A stretch of 64,000 nucleotides of DNA from Roseococcus microcysteis (lineage in GTDB: Bacteria > Pseudomonadota > Alphaproteobacteria > Acetobacterales > Acetobacteraceae): positions 3,612,501 through 3,676,500 of the forward strand of contig NZ_CP061718.1 in assembly GCF_014764365.1 (NCBI RefSeq), written 5' to 3'. Position 1 is the stretch's first letter, and every line of letters begins with the position of its first letter. The translations under genes were made by a program, and so were the position numbers. The notes under the pieces are model-generated. The model worked only from the letters and a program-made list of their open reading frames with translations, had not been told where the DNA came from and searched no databases. Below are positions 39,490 through 48,049 of the stretch, in pieces.

Positions 39490-39603
39490 GCGCAGGGGCC
39501 GGGTGTCCGCGCATCCGCCACGGTGTACACGCCGTGGCCGGACTTGTGCAGGGTGGACGAGCCCGCGCGCCGATATTCTCGCGCCGGCTGGTCTCCTGTG
39601 GTC

Positions 39604-41442
39604 TCAGGCGGCGGCTTCGGTGCCGTTTTCGCGCTCGGCCGTCTCGCGCTTGGGGCGCGGGATGGGGATGAGCATGAAGGCCGGCACGCTGTCGCCGAAG
39701 CCACGCACGGCGGGGCCCATGTCGTCGCGGTCGCGGCCACGATCGCCGCGGTCGTCGCGGCGGGGGCGCTCGTCGCGCATCCGGGGCGCTTCATCGCGCG
39801 GCGGGCGGGAGCTTTCGTCGCGCCGGCCACGATCGTTTTCGCTCCGGCGGGGCGGACGGGGGGTTTCCTCGCGCGGGGCAGCCTCGGCGCGGGGGGCTTC
39901 CTCGCGGGCGGGGCGGGGCGCGGAATCGCGCCGAGGGCCACGGTCGCGGGACCCACGGCCACGGTCGCCGCCACGGCTGTCGGAGCGCGGGGAGGAGGAG
40001 GAAGAGGAGCCAGGCCGGCCGCGCTTGCGCGTCGCCGCCTCGGCCAGTTCCTCATCGGTGACGGGGTCGAGGCCCTCGACCTCCAGGCGCGGGATGGGGG
40101 CGCCCGTCAGCTTCTCGATGGCGGTGACGAGCTTCGCGTCATCGGCGGTGGCGATGCTGTAGGCATGGCCCTCGCGCCCCGCGCGGCCGGTGCGGCCGAT
40201 GCGGTGGACGTAGTCTTCCGAGTGGAAGGGAACGTCAAAGTTGAACACATGCGACAGCCCGCCGATGTCGAGGCCCCGCGCCGCCACATCCGAGCAGACC
40301 AGCAGCCGGATCTCGTTGGCCTTGAAGGCGGAGAGCGTGGCGAAGCGGGCCGACTGGTCCATGTCGCCGTGCAAGGCACCAACCGAGAAGCCGTGCCGCT
40401 TCAGCGACTTGTAGAGGATGTCCACCTCGATCTTGCGATTGCAGAAGATCAGGGCGTTCTGCACCTGCTCGCGCCGGATCAGCCGGCGCAGTGCCTCGCG
40501 CTTGTCGCGCGGCTGCACATAGACGATGCCCGTGGTGATCGTGGTCGCGACCGTGGCGGGCCGGCTGACCGTGATTTCCTTGGGGTTGGACAGGAAGGCA
40601 TCGGCGAGGCGCCGGATCTCGGGCGCCATGGTGGCCGAGAAGAACAGCGTCTGCCGGAGGCGCGGGATGATCTGCACGATGCGCTCGACATCAGGGATGA
40701 ACCCCATGTCCAGCATGCGGTCGGCCTCGTCGATGACCAGCAGCTTGCAGTCGGCCATCAGGATGCGGCCGCGGTCGAACAGGTCCAGCAGGCGGCCCGG
40801 CGTCGCGATCAGCACGTCCACACCCTTGTCGAGCACGTCGCGCTGGTCGTTCATGCTCTCGCCGCCGATGAGCAGCGCGTGGGTCAGGTTCAGATACTTG
40901 CCGTATTTGACGAATTGCTCCGCCACCTGAAGGGCCAGCTCGCGCGTGGGCTCCAGGATGAGGCTGCGCGGCATGCGCGCCTTGGCGCGGCTGCCGGCCA
41001 GGATGTCCATCATCGGCAGGGTGAAACTGGCCGTCTTGCCGGTGCCGGTCTGGGCGCAGCCTAGCACGTCACGGCCCATCAGGACGATGGGGATGGCCTG
41101 TTCCTGGATGGGCGTGGGGTGGATGTAGCCGGCCTCGCTGACGGCGCGGAGGATGGACTCCGACAGGCCGATATCGGCGAAGGTCGTGCGCGGGGCGACG
41201 GGTTCCTCGGGGGCGGGGGCCTCCTCGGCCACGGCCTGCTCGCCCGCGGTGGTCAACAATGGGGCGCCGTCGGTCATCGCCGGCTCCGCGGCTGCGACCT
41301 CGGCGGGCTCGGCCTCGGGCGGTGCCGCCTCAGGCGGTGCTTCCTCAGGCGTGGCGGCTTCGGCCGCGACCTCCACGGGCGCGCGCTCTTCGGGCACCGA
41401 CGCTTCGGGCTCGGGGGCGACTTGCGCCTCCACCTTCGTCAT
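39604..41442 (-). CDS. DEAD-box RNA helicase, RhlE-type, with acidic N-terminal extension
   Basis: 612 residues if started at ATG 41442 after an AGGA ribosome site. The first ~95 residues are Ala/Pro/Glu-rich (APEPEASVPEERAP...) and of low complexity. The helicase core follows: Q motif FADIGLSESILRAVSEAGYIHPTPIQEQ, AQTGTGKT, PTREL, DEADRMLDMGF, SAT, RGLDI and HRIGRTGRAG. The C-terminus is Arg/Gly/Asp-rich (RGGDRGRGSRDRG) as in RhlE/DeaD proteins that bind RNA. A longer frame reaches 41640, so the start is uncertain. Likely roles are ribosome assembly or RNA decay. Confidence 0.9.
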   Translation of the reverse strand: MTKVEAQVAPEPEASVPEERAPVEVAAEAATPEEAPPEAAPPEAEPAEVAAAEPAMTDGAPLLTTAGEQAVAEEAPAPEEPVAPRTTFADIGLSESILRAVSEAGYIHPTPIQEQAIPIVLMGRDVLGCAQTGTGKTASFTLPMMDILAGSRAKARMPRSLILEPTRELALQVAEQFVKYGKYLNLTHALLIGGESMNDQRDVLDKGVDVLIATPGRLLDLFDRGRILMADCKLLVIDEADRMLDMGFIPDVERIVQIIPRLRQTLFFSATMAPEIRRLADAFLSNPKEITVSRPATVATTITTGIVYVQPRDKREALRRLIRREQVQNALIFCNRKIEVDILYKSLKRHGFSVGALHGDMDQSARFATLSAFKANEIRLLVCSDVAARGLDIGGLSHVFNFDVPFHSEDYVHRIGRTGRAGREGHAYSIATADDAKLVTAIEKLTGAPIPRLEVEGLDPVTDEELAEAATRKRGRPGSSSSSSPRSDSRGGDRGRGSRDRGPRRDSAPRPAREEAPRAEAAPREETPRPPRRSENDRGRRDESSRPPRDEAPRMRDERPRRDDRGDRGRDRDDMGPAVRGFGDSVPAFMLIPIPRPKRETAERENGTEAAA

Positions 41443-41716
41443 GGCGTCCTGAGTCGGGGCGTTGTTCTGGTCCGTCTCGGCGGCCGTGTCGGCCGCGCGC
41501 GGGGTCGGTTCGTTCAAGTCTCTGGCATCCTGCGCCACGTAAACCGCGCGGCGCACCCCCGAGCGTCGGGATATCCGGCCAAGGGGCGGGCGCGCGCCGC
41601 GGTCCGGGCGGGAACCGCCCTCTGCTGCAACGCCCTGCATATGCGCCCGGATGGGGCGGAACGCAACCGCAAACGCGTGGATTGCGTGTGCGGGGTCACG
41701 GATTTATGCCCCTTCC

Positions 41717-42427
41717 ATGGCCCTTCCCCTGCTTCTCCTGCCCGGATTGCTCTGTGATGCGCGGCTGTGGCGCGATGCGCTGCCCCCCCTCGCGGACATG
41801 GTGGAACCGCGCATCGCGGACCTCACGCGCTCCGACAACCTGGCCGGCATGGCGCGGGATGCGCTGGCGCTGGTGAATGACGCGCCGCGCTTCGCGGTCG
41901 CCGGCCTCTCCATGGGGGGCTATGTGGCGCTGGAGATCATGCGCCAGGCATCGGCGCGGGTGACGCAGCTGGCCTTGTTCGACACCTCGGCCCGCCCCGA
42001 CACGCAAGAGCAGACCGAACGCCGGCGCGGCCTGCTCAGCCTCAGCCGCCAGGGGCAGTTCCGGGGGGTGACGCCGCGCCTGCTGCCCTTGCTGATCCAT
42101 CCCTCGCGCCAGGGCACGCCGCTCGCGCAGGAGGTGATGGACATGGCCGAGCGCGTGGGCAGCGAGGCCTTCCTGCGCCAGCAGAACGCCATCATGCATC
42201 GGCCGGATTCACGGCCGGACCTGGGGGGCATCCGCGTGCCCACCCTGGTCGCCTGCGGCGCGGAGGATGCGCTGACGCCGCCCGAACTGCATGACGAGAT
42301 GGCGGCGATGATCCCTGGGGCGAAACTCGTGCGCTTCGCGGGCTCCGGCCATCTGCCCACCATGGAGGTGCCTGACGCCGCCGGTCAGGCCCTGCGGGAT
42401 TGGCTCACTCCGGCACGCAGCGGGTGA
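41717..42427 (+). CDS. Alpha/beta hydrolase
   Basis: 236 residues. Hydrolase fold: LLLLPGLLCDARLWRDALPPL (oxyanion region), nucleophile serine S65 in GLSMGG, the acid in GAEDALTPPELHDEM and histidine in GSGHLPTMEVP. Substrate unknown; the size and layout resemble small esterases or haloperoxidase-like hydrolases. ATG 41717 is chosen because it starts the first strand. Convergent with the small exported protein; the last 23 bases overlap it. Confidence 0.88.
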   Translation: MALPLLLLPGLLCDARLWRDALPPLADMVEPRIADLTRSDNLAGMARDALALVNDAPRFAVAGLSMGGYVALEIMRQASARVTQLALFDTSARPDTQEQTERRRGLLSLSRQGQFRGVTPRLLPLLIHPSRQGTPLAQEVMDMAERVGSEAFLRQQNAIMHRPDSRPDLGGIRVPTLVACGAEDALTPPELHDEMAAMIPGAKLVRFAGSGHLPTMEVPDAAGQALRDWLTPARSG

Positions 42428-42683
42428 CATCCGTCTGGGCGCGCGCCGTCTGCGGCCGCGTGCCGGGCGGGCAGGGTTGCTGGGCGCGGCTGGGCGCCGG
42501 CAAACCGCGGTCCCAACCCCGCGCATCCTGGCCGGGGCGGCAGCGGCCGCCGCGCTGGGGCGTTCCGCCATTGGGGCAGAGGAAGGCGCGGGCGGCCTCG
42601 AGAGCGGCCGCGCTGGGTTGGCGGCGCTGGGCCTCGGCGGGGGCGGCGGCCAGCAGCAGGGCCAGCGCCAGTGCCCACCTCAC
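42405..42683 (-). CDS. Small exported cysteine-containing protein
   Basis: 92 residues with signal peptide [19 protein letters not shown]. The mature part is short, basic and proline-rich with four cysteines (AFLCPNGGTPQRGGRCRPGQ, PCPPGTRPQ, VTRCVPE) that may form two disulfides. Overlaps the moeA start by 4 bases and may share its transcript. No family recognised. Its position after moeA differs from the usual alphaproteobacterial order. Confidence 0.6.
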   Translation of the reverse strand: MRWALALALLLAAAPAEAQRRQPSAAALEAARAFLCPNGGTPQRGGRCRPGQDARGWDRGLPAPSRAQQPCPPGTRPQTARAQTDVTRCVPE

Positions 42684-43888
42684 AGCCCGAGCGCGTCGAG
42701 CGGGATCGCCTCCACCTCGGCGCCGCGCGGCAGGGCAGGGGCGTGGGGCGCGCGGATGACGAGCGCCTGCGCGCCGGCCAGCACCCGCAGCATGGAACTG
42801 TCCTGGCGCGCGGCGGGGTGGGCCTCGGGCGCGCCATCGGGGCCGGGGCGCAGCTCGGCGCGCAGATAATCCTCGCGCTGGTCGTTGGCGGGCAGGTCCA
42901 CGCCCAGGCGGTAGCGCTGCGCGGGCAGGGCGAAGCCCACGCGCCCTTGCAGCGCCGCCAGCAGCGGCAGCAGGAAGAGCACCCCGCAGACGAAGGCCGA
43001 AACAGGGTTGCCCGGCAGCCCCAGCACCGCCGGGCCGCCCGCGCGCCGACCATGAAACAGCGGCTTGCCCGGCCGCATGGCGATGCGCCAGAAGTCGAGC
43101 GAGAAGCCCGCGCCCTCCAGCACCTCGCGCACCAGATCATGCTCGCCCACGCTGGCGCCGCCGCTGGTGACCAGCACATCGAGGCCCGCCGCACTTTCTA
43201 CCAGGGAAGCGATGGCCGCGCGGTCATCGGGGGCGACGGGCAGGATGGAGGGCTCGCCCCCCGCCGCCCGCACCATGGCGGCGATGGCGAAGCTGTTGGA
43301 GGAATAGATGCTGGCCGGGCGCGGCGGCTCGCCGGGCAGCATGATCTCGTCGCCGGTGGCGAGGATGCCGATGCGCGGGCGCCGGCGCACGGTGAGGAAG
43401 GCATGGTTGCCGGCGGCGGCCAGGCCCACATCGCGCGCCGTCAGCCGATGGCCGGCGGGCAGCAGCGTGTCGCCCTCGGCGAAGTCGAGGCCGCGCCGGC
43501 GCACCCAGCGGCCGGGGGTCACGCTGTCGGTAGCGGTGACGAGGCCATCTTCGGCGCGCGCATCCTCTTGCAGCAGGATGCCGTCCGCCCCCTCGGGGAT
43601 ATAGGCGCCGGTGAAGATGCGAACGGCCTCGCCCGGGTTCAGCGCGGCGCCATAGGGCTGGCCCGCCGGCGCCTGGCCCACCACCCGCAGCGCCTGGCCG
43701 GCATTGGCTTCGGCGGCGCGCACGGCATAGCCATCCATCGCCGAGAGATCGGCCGGTGGCTGGGTCACGCGGGAGAGCACGGGCGCGGCCAGCACGCGGC
43801 CCCAAGCATCGGTCAGCGCCACCGTCTCGGCCGCGACGGGGGTCACACGCGCCAGGATGCGCGCCCGTGCCTCGGCCACCGAGATCAT
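42680..43888 (-). CDS. moeA: Molybdopterin molybdenumtransferase
   Basis: Inserts molybdate into molybdopterin to form molybdenum cofactor. 402 residues. MoeA motifs: [56 protein letters not shown] and [13 protein letters not shown]. Start overlaps moaC by 4 bases. Part of the common trpD-trpC-moaC-moeA alphaproteobacterial cluster. Confidence 0.95.
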   Translation of the reverse strand: MISVAEARARILARVTPVAAETVALTDAWGRVLAAPVLSRVTQPPADLSAMDGYAVRAAEANAGQALRVVGQAPAGQPYGAALNPGEAVRIFTGAYIPEGADGILLQEDARAEDGLVTATDSVTPGRWVRRRGLDFAEGDTLLPAGHRLTARDVGLAAAGNHAFLTVRRRPRIGILATGDEIMLPGEPPRPASIYSSNSFAIAAMVRAAGGEPSILPVAPDDRAAIASLVESAAGLDVLVTSGGASVGEHDLVREVLEGAGFSLDFWRIAMRPGKPLFHGRRAGGPAVLGLPGNPVSAFVCGVLFLLPLLAALQGRVGFALPAQRYRLGVDLPANDQREDYLRAELRPGPDGAPEAHPAARQDSSMLRVLAGAQALVIRAPHAPALPRGAEVEAIPLDALGL

Positions 43889-44364
43889 GCGGGGGTTTCC
43901 GAGAAGGTGCCGGACTTGCCGCCCTCCTTGTGGACCACGCGCAGCGCCTCGATCCGCATGCCGCGATCCACCGCCTTCACCATGTCGTAGATGGTCAGCG
44001 CCGCGACGGAGGCCGCGGTCAGCGCCTCCATCTCCACCCCGGTGCGGCCGGTCAGCGAAACCATGGCCTCCACCTCGATGGCATCCGGCGGCTGGATGTT
44101 GAATTCCACCGCCACCTTGCTGATCAGCAGCGGGTGGCAGAGCGGGATCAGCTCATGGGTGCGCTTGGCGGCCATGATGCCGGCGACGCGGGCCACGCCC
44201 AGCACATCGCCCTTGCCGGCGCGACCTTCCTGGATCAGCGCCAGGGTCTCGGGCCGCATCACGATCCGGGCGCGGGCACGGGCCACGCGGGCCGTCTCGG
44301 CCTTGGCCGAGACGTCCACCATGGCGGCCTGGCCCGCCGCGTCGAAATGGGTGAGGCCGCTCAT
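43885..44364 (-). CDS. moaC: Cyclic pyranopterin monophosphate synthase
   Basis: With MoaA, converts GTP to cyclic pyranopterin monophosphate in molybdenum-cofactor synthesis. 159 residues: [69 protein letters not shown], and a terminal VHKEGGKSG. All are MoaC hallmarks including the PLCHPL loop. It sits between trpC and moeA. Confidence 0.95.
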   Translation of the reverse strand: MSGLTHFDAAGQAAMVDVSAKAETARVARARARIVMRPETLALIQEGRAGKGDVLGVARVAGIMAAKRTHELIPLCHPLLISKVAVEFNIQPPDAIEVEAMVSLTGRTGVEMEALTAASVAALTIYDMVKAVDRGMRIEALRVVHKEGGKSGTFSETPA

Positions 44365-44374
44365 CCGCGCTCCC

Positions 44375-45180
44375 TCAGGGGCCGATCAGCGCGCGGGTCG
44401 CGGCCGTCACGTCGGGCTGGCGCATCAGGTGCTCGCCCACCAGGATGCAGTTGGCGCCGGCGGCGGCCATGCGCTTCACATCGGCGGCGGTGCGGATGCC
44501 GGATTCCGCCACGGGAATGCGGTCGGGCGGGATCATGGGGATGAGCGTCTCGCTGGTGCCGAGGTCGGTCACCAGGGTCCGCAGGTTGCGGTTGTTCACC
44601 CCGATCAGGCGCGTGCGCAGGCCCAGCGCGCGTTCCAGCTCCGGCGCGTCATGCACCTCGACCAGCACGGCCATGTCCAGCGAATGGGCGATGGCTTCCA
44701 GCTCGACCGCCATCTCGTCGGTGAGGGCGGCCATGATGAGCAGGATGGCATCCGCCCCCATGGCGCGGGCCTCATGCACCTGGAAGGGATGGATCATGAA
44801 GTCCTTCCGCAGCACCGGCAGGGTGCAGGCGGCGCGGGCGGCCTTGAGATGGGCGGGGCTGCCCTGGAAATGCGGCCCATCCGTCAGGACGGACAGGCAG
44901 GAGGCACCGCCCGCGGCATAGGCCTTCGCCAGTTCGGCGGGCTCGAAGGGGTCGCGGATCAGCCCGCCCGAGGGCGAGGCGCGCTTCACCTCCGCGATCA
45001 GCCCGGTGCGGCCCTCGGCCACCGCGCTGCACAGCGCGCCCACGAAGTCGCGGGGGGCTCGGCGTGGCGGGCGGCGCGCTCCATCTCGGCCACGGAAGTG
45101 TCGGCCATGCGGGCGGCCACCTCCTCCGCCTTGTCGGCCAGGATGCGGATGAGGACGTCAGGCGTGGAGTTCGTGTCCAT
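44375..45180 (-). CDS. trpC: Indole-3-glycerol phosphate synthase (frameshifted near 5' end)
   Basis: Ring-closing step of tryptophan synthesis. ATG 45180 gives [25 protein letters not shown]; the frame breaks in the six-G run 45052-45057 (plus strand). One extra base restores [32 protein letters not shown] and the rest of the TIM barrel ([24 protein letters not shown]). The restored protein is about 268 residues, normal TrpC length. It lies between trpD and moaC. The lesion pattern is that of the other six broken frames here. Confidence 0.93.
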
Positions 45181-45185
45181 GATGC

Positions 45186-46214
<1,029 letters not shown>

Positions 46215-46315
46215 GGCCGCGTGGCCCGGGCCCGCTGGCCCGCCGATGGGTCGTGCATGAAAGCCTGTCCTCCGCCCATTCGTCGCGTCATGGCCGCCGG
46301 CCATGCTGGCGCGCC

Positions 46316-46337
46316 CCCGCGCGGTTCTTCGCGCGGG
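46316..46337 (-). terminator. Hairpin between the FNR-type gene and trpD
   Basis: CCCGCGCG (46316-46323) pairs with CGCGCGGG (46330-46337) around a 6-base loop. It lies 46-67 bases after the regulator gene stop and about 100 bases before trpD. No U-tract on this strand. Confidence 0.35.
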
Positions 46338-46346
46338 CGGGGCAGA

Positions 46347-46374
46347 GGGTCAAGGGATGGGGGTCAAGGGATGG
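46347..46374 (+). repeat. Two-copy 14-base tandem repeat
   Basis: GGGTCAAGGGATGG occurs twice in direct succession just after the FNR-type gene. Too short to assign a role; it may be a slippage product. Confidence 0.7.
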
Positions 46375-46382
46375 GGGCGGCG

Positions 46383-47129
46383 TCAGATGTCCGCCATCTC
46401 TCCGGCGGCGAGGGATTGCAGCATGCCCATGTCCAGGATGCGCAGCTTCTGCCCGCCCGGCTCCGCGATCCAGCCGGCGCGCTTGAAGGCCGTAAAGGTT
46501 CGGCTGACGGTCTCGAGCGTAAGGCCCAGGAAATCGCCGATATCGCCGCGGGTCATGGGCATCGGCAGATCGGCCTGGGCGAGGCCGCGGCGACGATGCG
46601 CCTCGGAAAGCCCGAGCAGGAAGGCCGCCACGCGCGATTCCGCCGAACGGCGGGCGACGGTGACGAGGTGTTCCTGCGTCGCCGCCAGTTCGCCCAGGCA
46701 CATGTCCAGCACGCGGCGCTCCATCAAGGGATAGCGACGCAGCAATGTGTCGAGACGCCCGCGCTCGATGCGGCAGAACTGGCCTGGGGTCAGCAGCTCA
46801 GCGTCGAAAGGATAGGTGGGGCCGGCGGTGTAGCCCACCAGATCGCCACGGAAGCGGAAGCCCACCACCTGCTGACGCCCGTCCGGCAGCAGGCGGCTGA
46901 GCTTCACGGTGCCCTCCAGCACGCTGTAGCTGCGCGTGGCGGTGTCACCCTCGCGGAACAGCACGCTCTTGGCCGGCAGGCAGTGGCGGTCGCTGTCGTG
47001 GGAGATCTCATCCAGCGCCGAGGCGTCCAGCGGATGGCAGATGCCGAAGCGCTTGCTGGCGCAGCCGAGGCAAGGGTCCTGGGTGCGAGGTTCGCTTCCC
47101 GACCAGCGCGCTGAGTCCAATGGATTCAC
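46383..47129 (-). CDS. FNR-type (CRP/FNR family) oxygen-responsive transcription regulator
   Basis: 248 residues from a GTG at 47129 preceded by GGGAGG nine bases upstream. Three N-terminal cysteines C20, C23 and C31 (PCLGCASKRFGIC) plus C119 (PGQFCRIERG) match the four [4Fe-4S] ligands of FNR-class proteins, with the CX2CX7C spacing seen in FnrL-type alphaproteobacterial forms. The cyclic-nucleotide-binding fold follows, then a C-terminal helix-turn-helix with the recognition motif ETVSR (GDIGDFLGLTLETVSRTFTAF), which in FNR reads TTGAT-N4-ATCAA. Likely oxygen sensor controlling respiratory or microaerobic genes. I saw no perfect FNR site in its promoter. Confidence 0.9.
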   Translation of the reverse strand: MNPLDSARWSGSEPRTQDPCLGCASKRFGICHPLDASALDEISHDSDRHCLPAKSVLFREGDTATRSYSVLEGTVKLSRLLPDGRQQVVGFRFRGDLVGYTAGPTYPFDAELLTPGQFCRIERGRLDTLLRRYPLMERRVLDMCLGELAATQEHLVTVARRSAESRVAAFLLGLSEAHRRRGLAQADLPMPMTRGDIGDFLGLTLETVSRTFTAFKRAGWIAEPGGQKLRILDMGMLQSLAAGEMADI

Positions 47130-47156
47130 GAAACACAGCCTCCCACACCGAGGGGG

Positions 47157-47186
47157 AGCATAAGTCAAAGCTTACCTGAGTTTCAA
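47157..47186 (-). promoter_or_regulatory. Candidate promoter of the FNR-type regulator
   Basis: Minus-strand TTGAAA (47186-47181) and TATGCT (47162-47157) are separated by 18 bases, 27 bases before the GTG start. Both boxes match sigma-70 consensus well. The -10 overlaps what would otherwise be read as a longer N-terminus. Confidence 0.5.
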
Positions 47187-47277
47187 CCTGAGCGAATGCG
47201 CGGGCTGTCAACAAGAATTGGCATGGCTGGGGCGCCGGCCCGCCCCGGCAAGCCAGGCGCGGCGCCCCTTGCACGGC

Positions 47278-47652
47278 TCAGGTGCCGGTCATGGTCAGGC
47301 CGCCCGGGTTGATGGTGACCGTGCCCGGCCCGCCCACGGTCACGTTCTGCGCAAGCGGCGACCAGGTCAGCGCATTGCCGCCCGAGGAGGCGTCGAACAG
47401 CCCCACATGGGTGAAGGTGCCGGCCGCGCCGGTGAAGGTGAAGCGCACCAGTTCGGCATTCTGCTGGTTGCCGGTACCGGTGAAGGTGACGCGCTGGCGG
47501 GCGTAGCCATTGCCCACCGGCTCACCCGCCAGCCCGGCGGCCACGCTGCCGCCGCTGCCCAGCGCCAGGAACACCTGGTTGGGCAGGACGGGCAGGCGGC
47601 CGCAGAGGGCACGGGCGAGGATGTTGCGGCCGTGGTCGGTCAGCGAGCTCAT
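47278..47652 (-). CDS. Phage tail-fibre-like protein
   Basis: 124 residues. The pattern YARQRVTFTGTGNQQNAELVRFTFTGAAGTFTHVGLFDASSGGNALTWSPLAQNVTVGGP resembles small phage tail-fibre or tail-tip proteins, in which a 'GTxTHFGIFDA' core is typical. N-terminal MSSLTDHGRNILARALCGRLP. An AGGA ribosome site precedes the start. Last gene of a four-gene minus-strand cassette; no capsid, packaging or integrase genes are near. Confidence 0.65.
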   Translation of the reverse strand: MSSLTDHGRNILARALCGRLPVLPNQVFLALGSGGSVAAGLAGEPVGNGYARQRVTFTGTGNQQNAELVRFTFTGAAGTFTHVGLFDASSGGNALTWSPLAQNVTVGGPGTVTINPGGLTMTGT

Positions 47653-47703
47653 ATGGGGAGATCCTCATGCGGGAGGTTGGAAGAAGCGGGGGGAATGCGG
47701 CGC

Positions 47704-48018
47704 TCAGGCATCTGCCGCGTCATGGAAGCGCGACGGCAGCGGCTTGCCCGCCGCGTCCAGCTCGCCTGGCGCCTCGCGGATGGCGCGATAGAGATCCGCC
47801 ACCGAGATGGTGAAGTGGTCCGGCAGGGCGTCCGCCTCGAAGCGGAAAGGGATGTGGTGCAACGGCGCGCGCCCGGCACGGCGGGCGTCTTCGTCCAGGT
47901 AGCCGTGCAGCTGCGCCTCCGTGACGCGCGCGCCGCAATCCATCTGGATATGGGTGATGCGCCAATATGAGGCCGTGACACCGGTCTGCGGCAGTTCGAT
48001 GGGTTGAAGCAGGGCCAT
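47704..48018 (-). CDS. Tail-cassette protein of unknown function
   Basis: 104 residues preceded by a strong AGGAG ribosome site, 31 bases after the tailspike gene. MALLQPIELPQTGVTASYWRITHIQMDCGARVTEAQLHGYLDEDAR... contains a beta-rich N-terminal half and an acidic C-terminal half. No family recognised. Position suggests a small structural or assembly protein of the tail cassette. Confidence 0.55.
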   Translation of the reverse strand: MALLQPIELPQTGVTASYWRITHIQMDCGARVTEAQLHGYLDEDARRAGRAPLHHIPFRFEADALPDHFTISVADLYRAIREAPGELDAAGKPLPSRFHDAADA

Positions 48019-48049
48019 GAGATTCTCCTGTGGGGGGGGATGGATGGTG

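Noticed and set aside
38209-41064. 951-residue open frame antisense to gcdH and the helicase gene
   Set aside because: It spans two real genes on the other strand and the repeat, and shows no recognisable motifs.
47130-47168. TTG start for the FNR-type regulator
   Set aside because: The extra residues overlap a good -10 box, and a GGGAGG site precedes the GTG at 47129.
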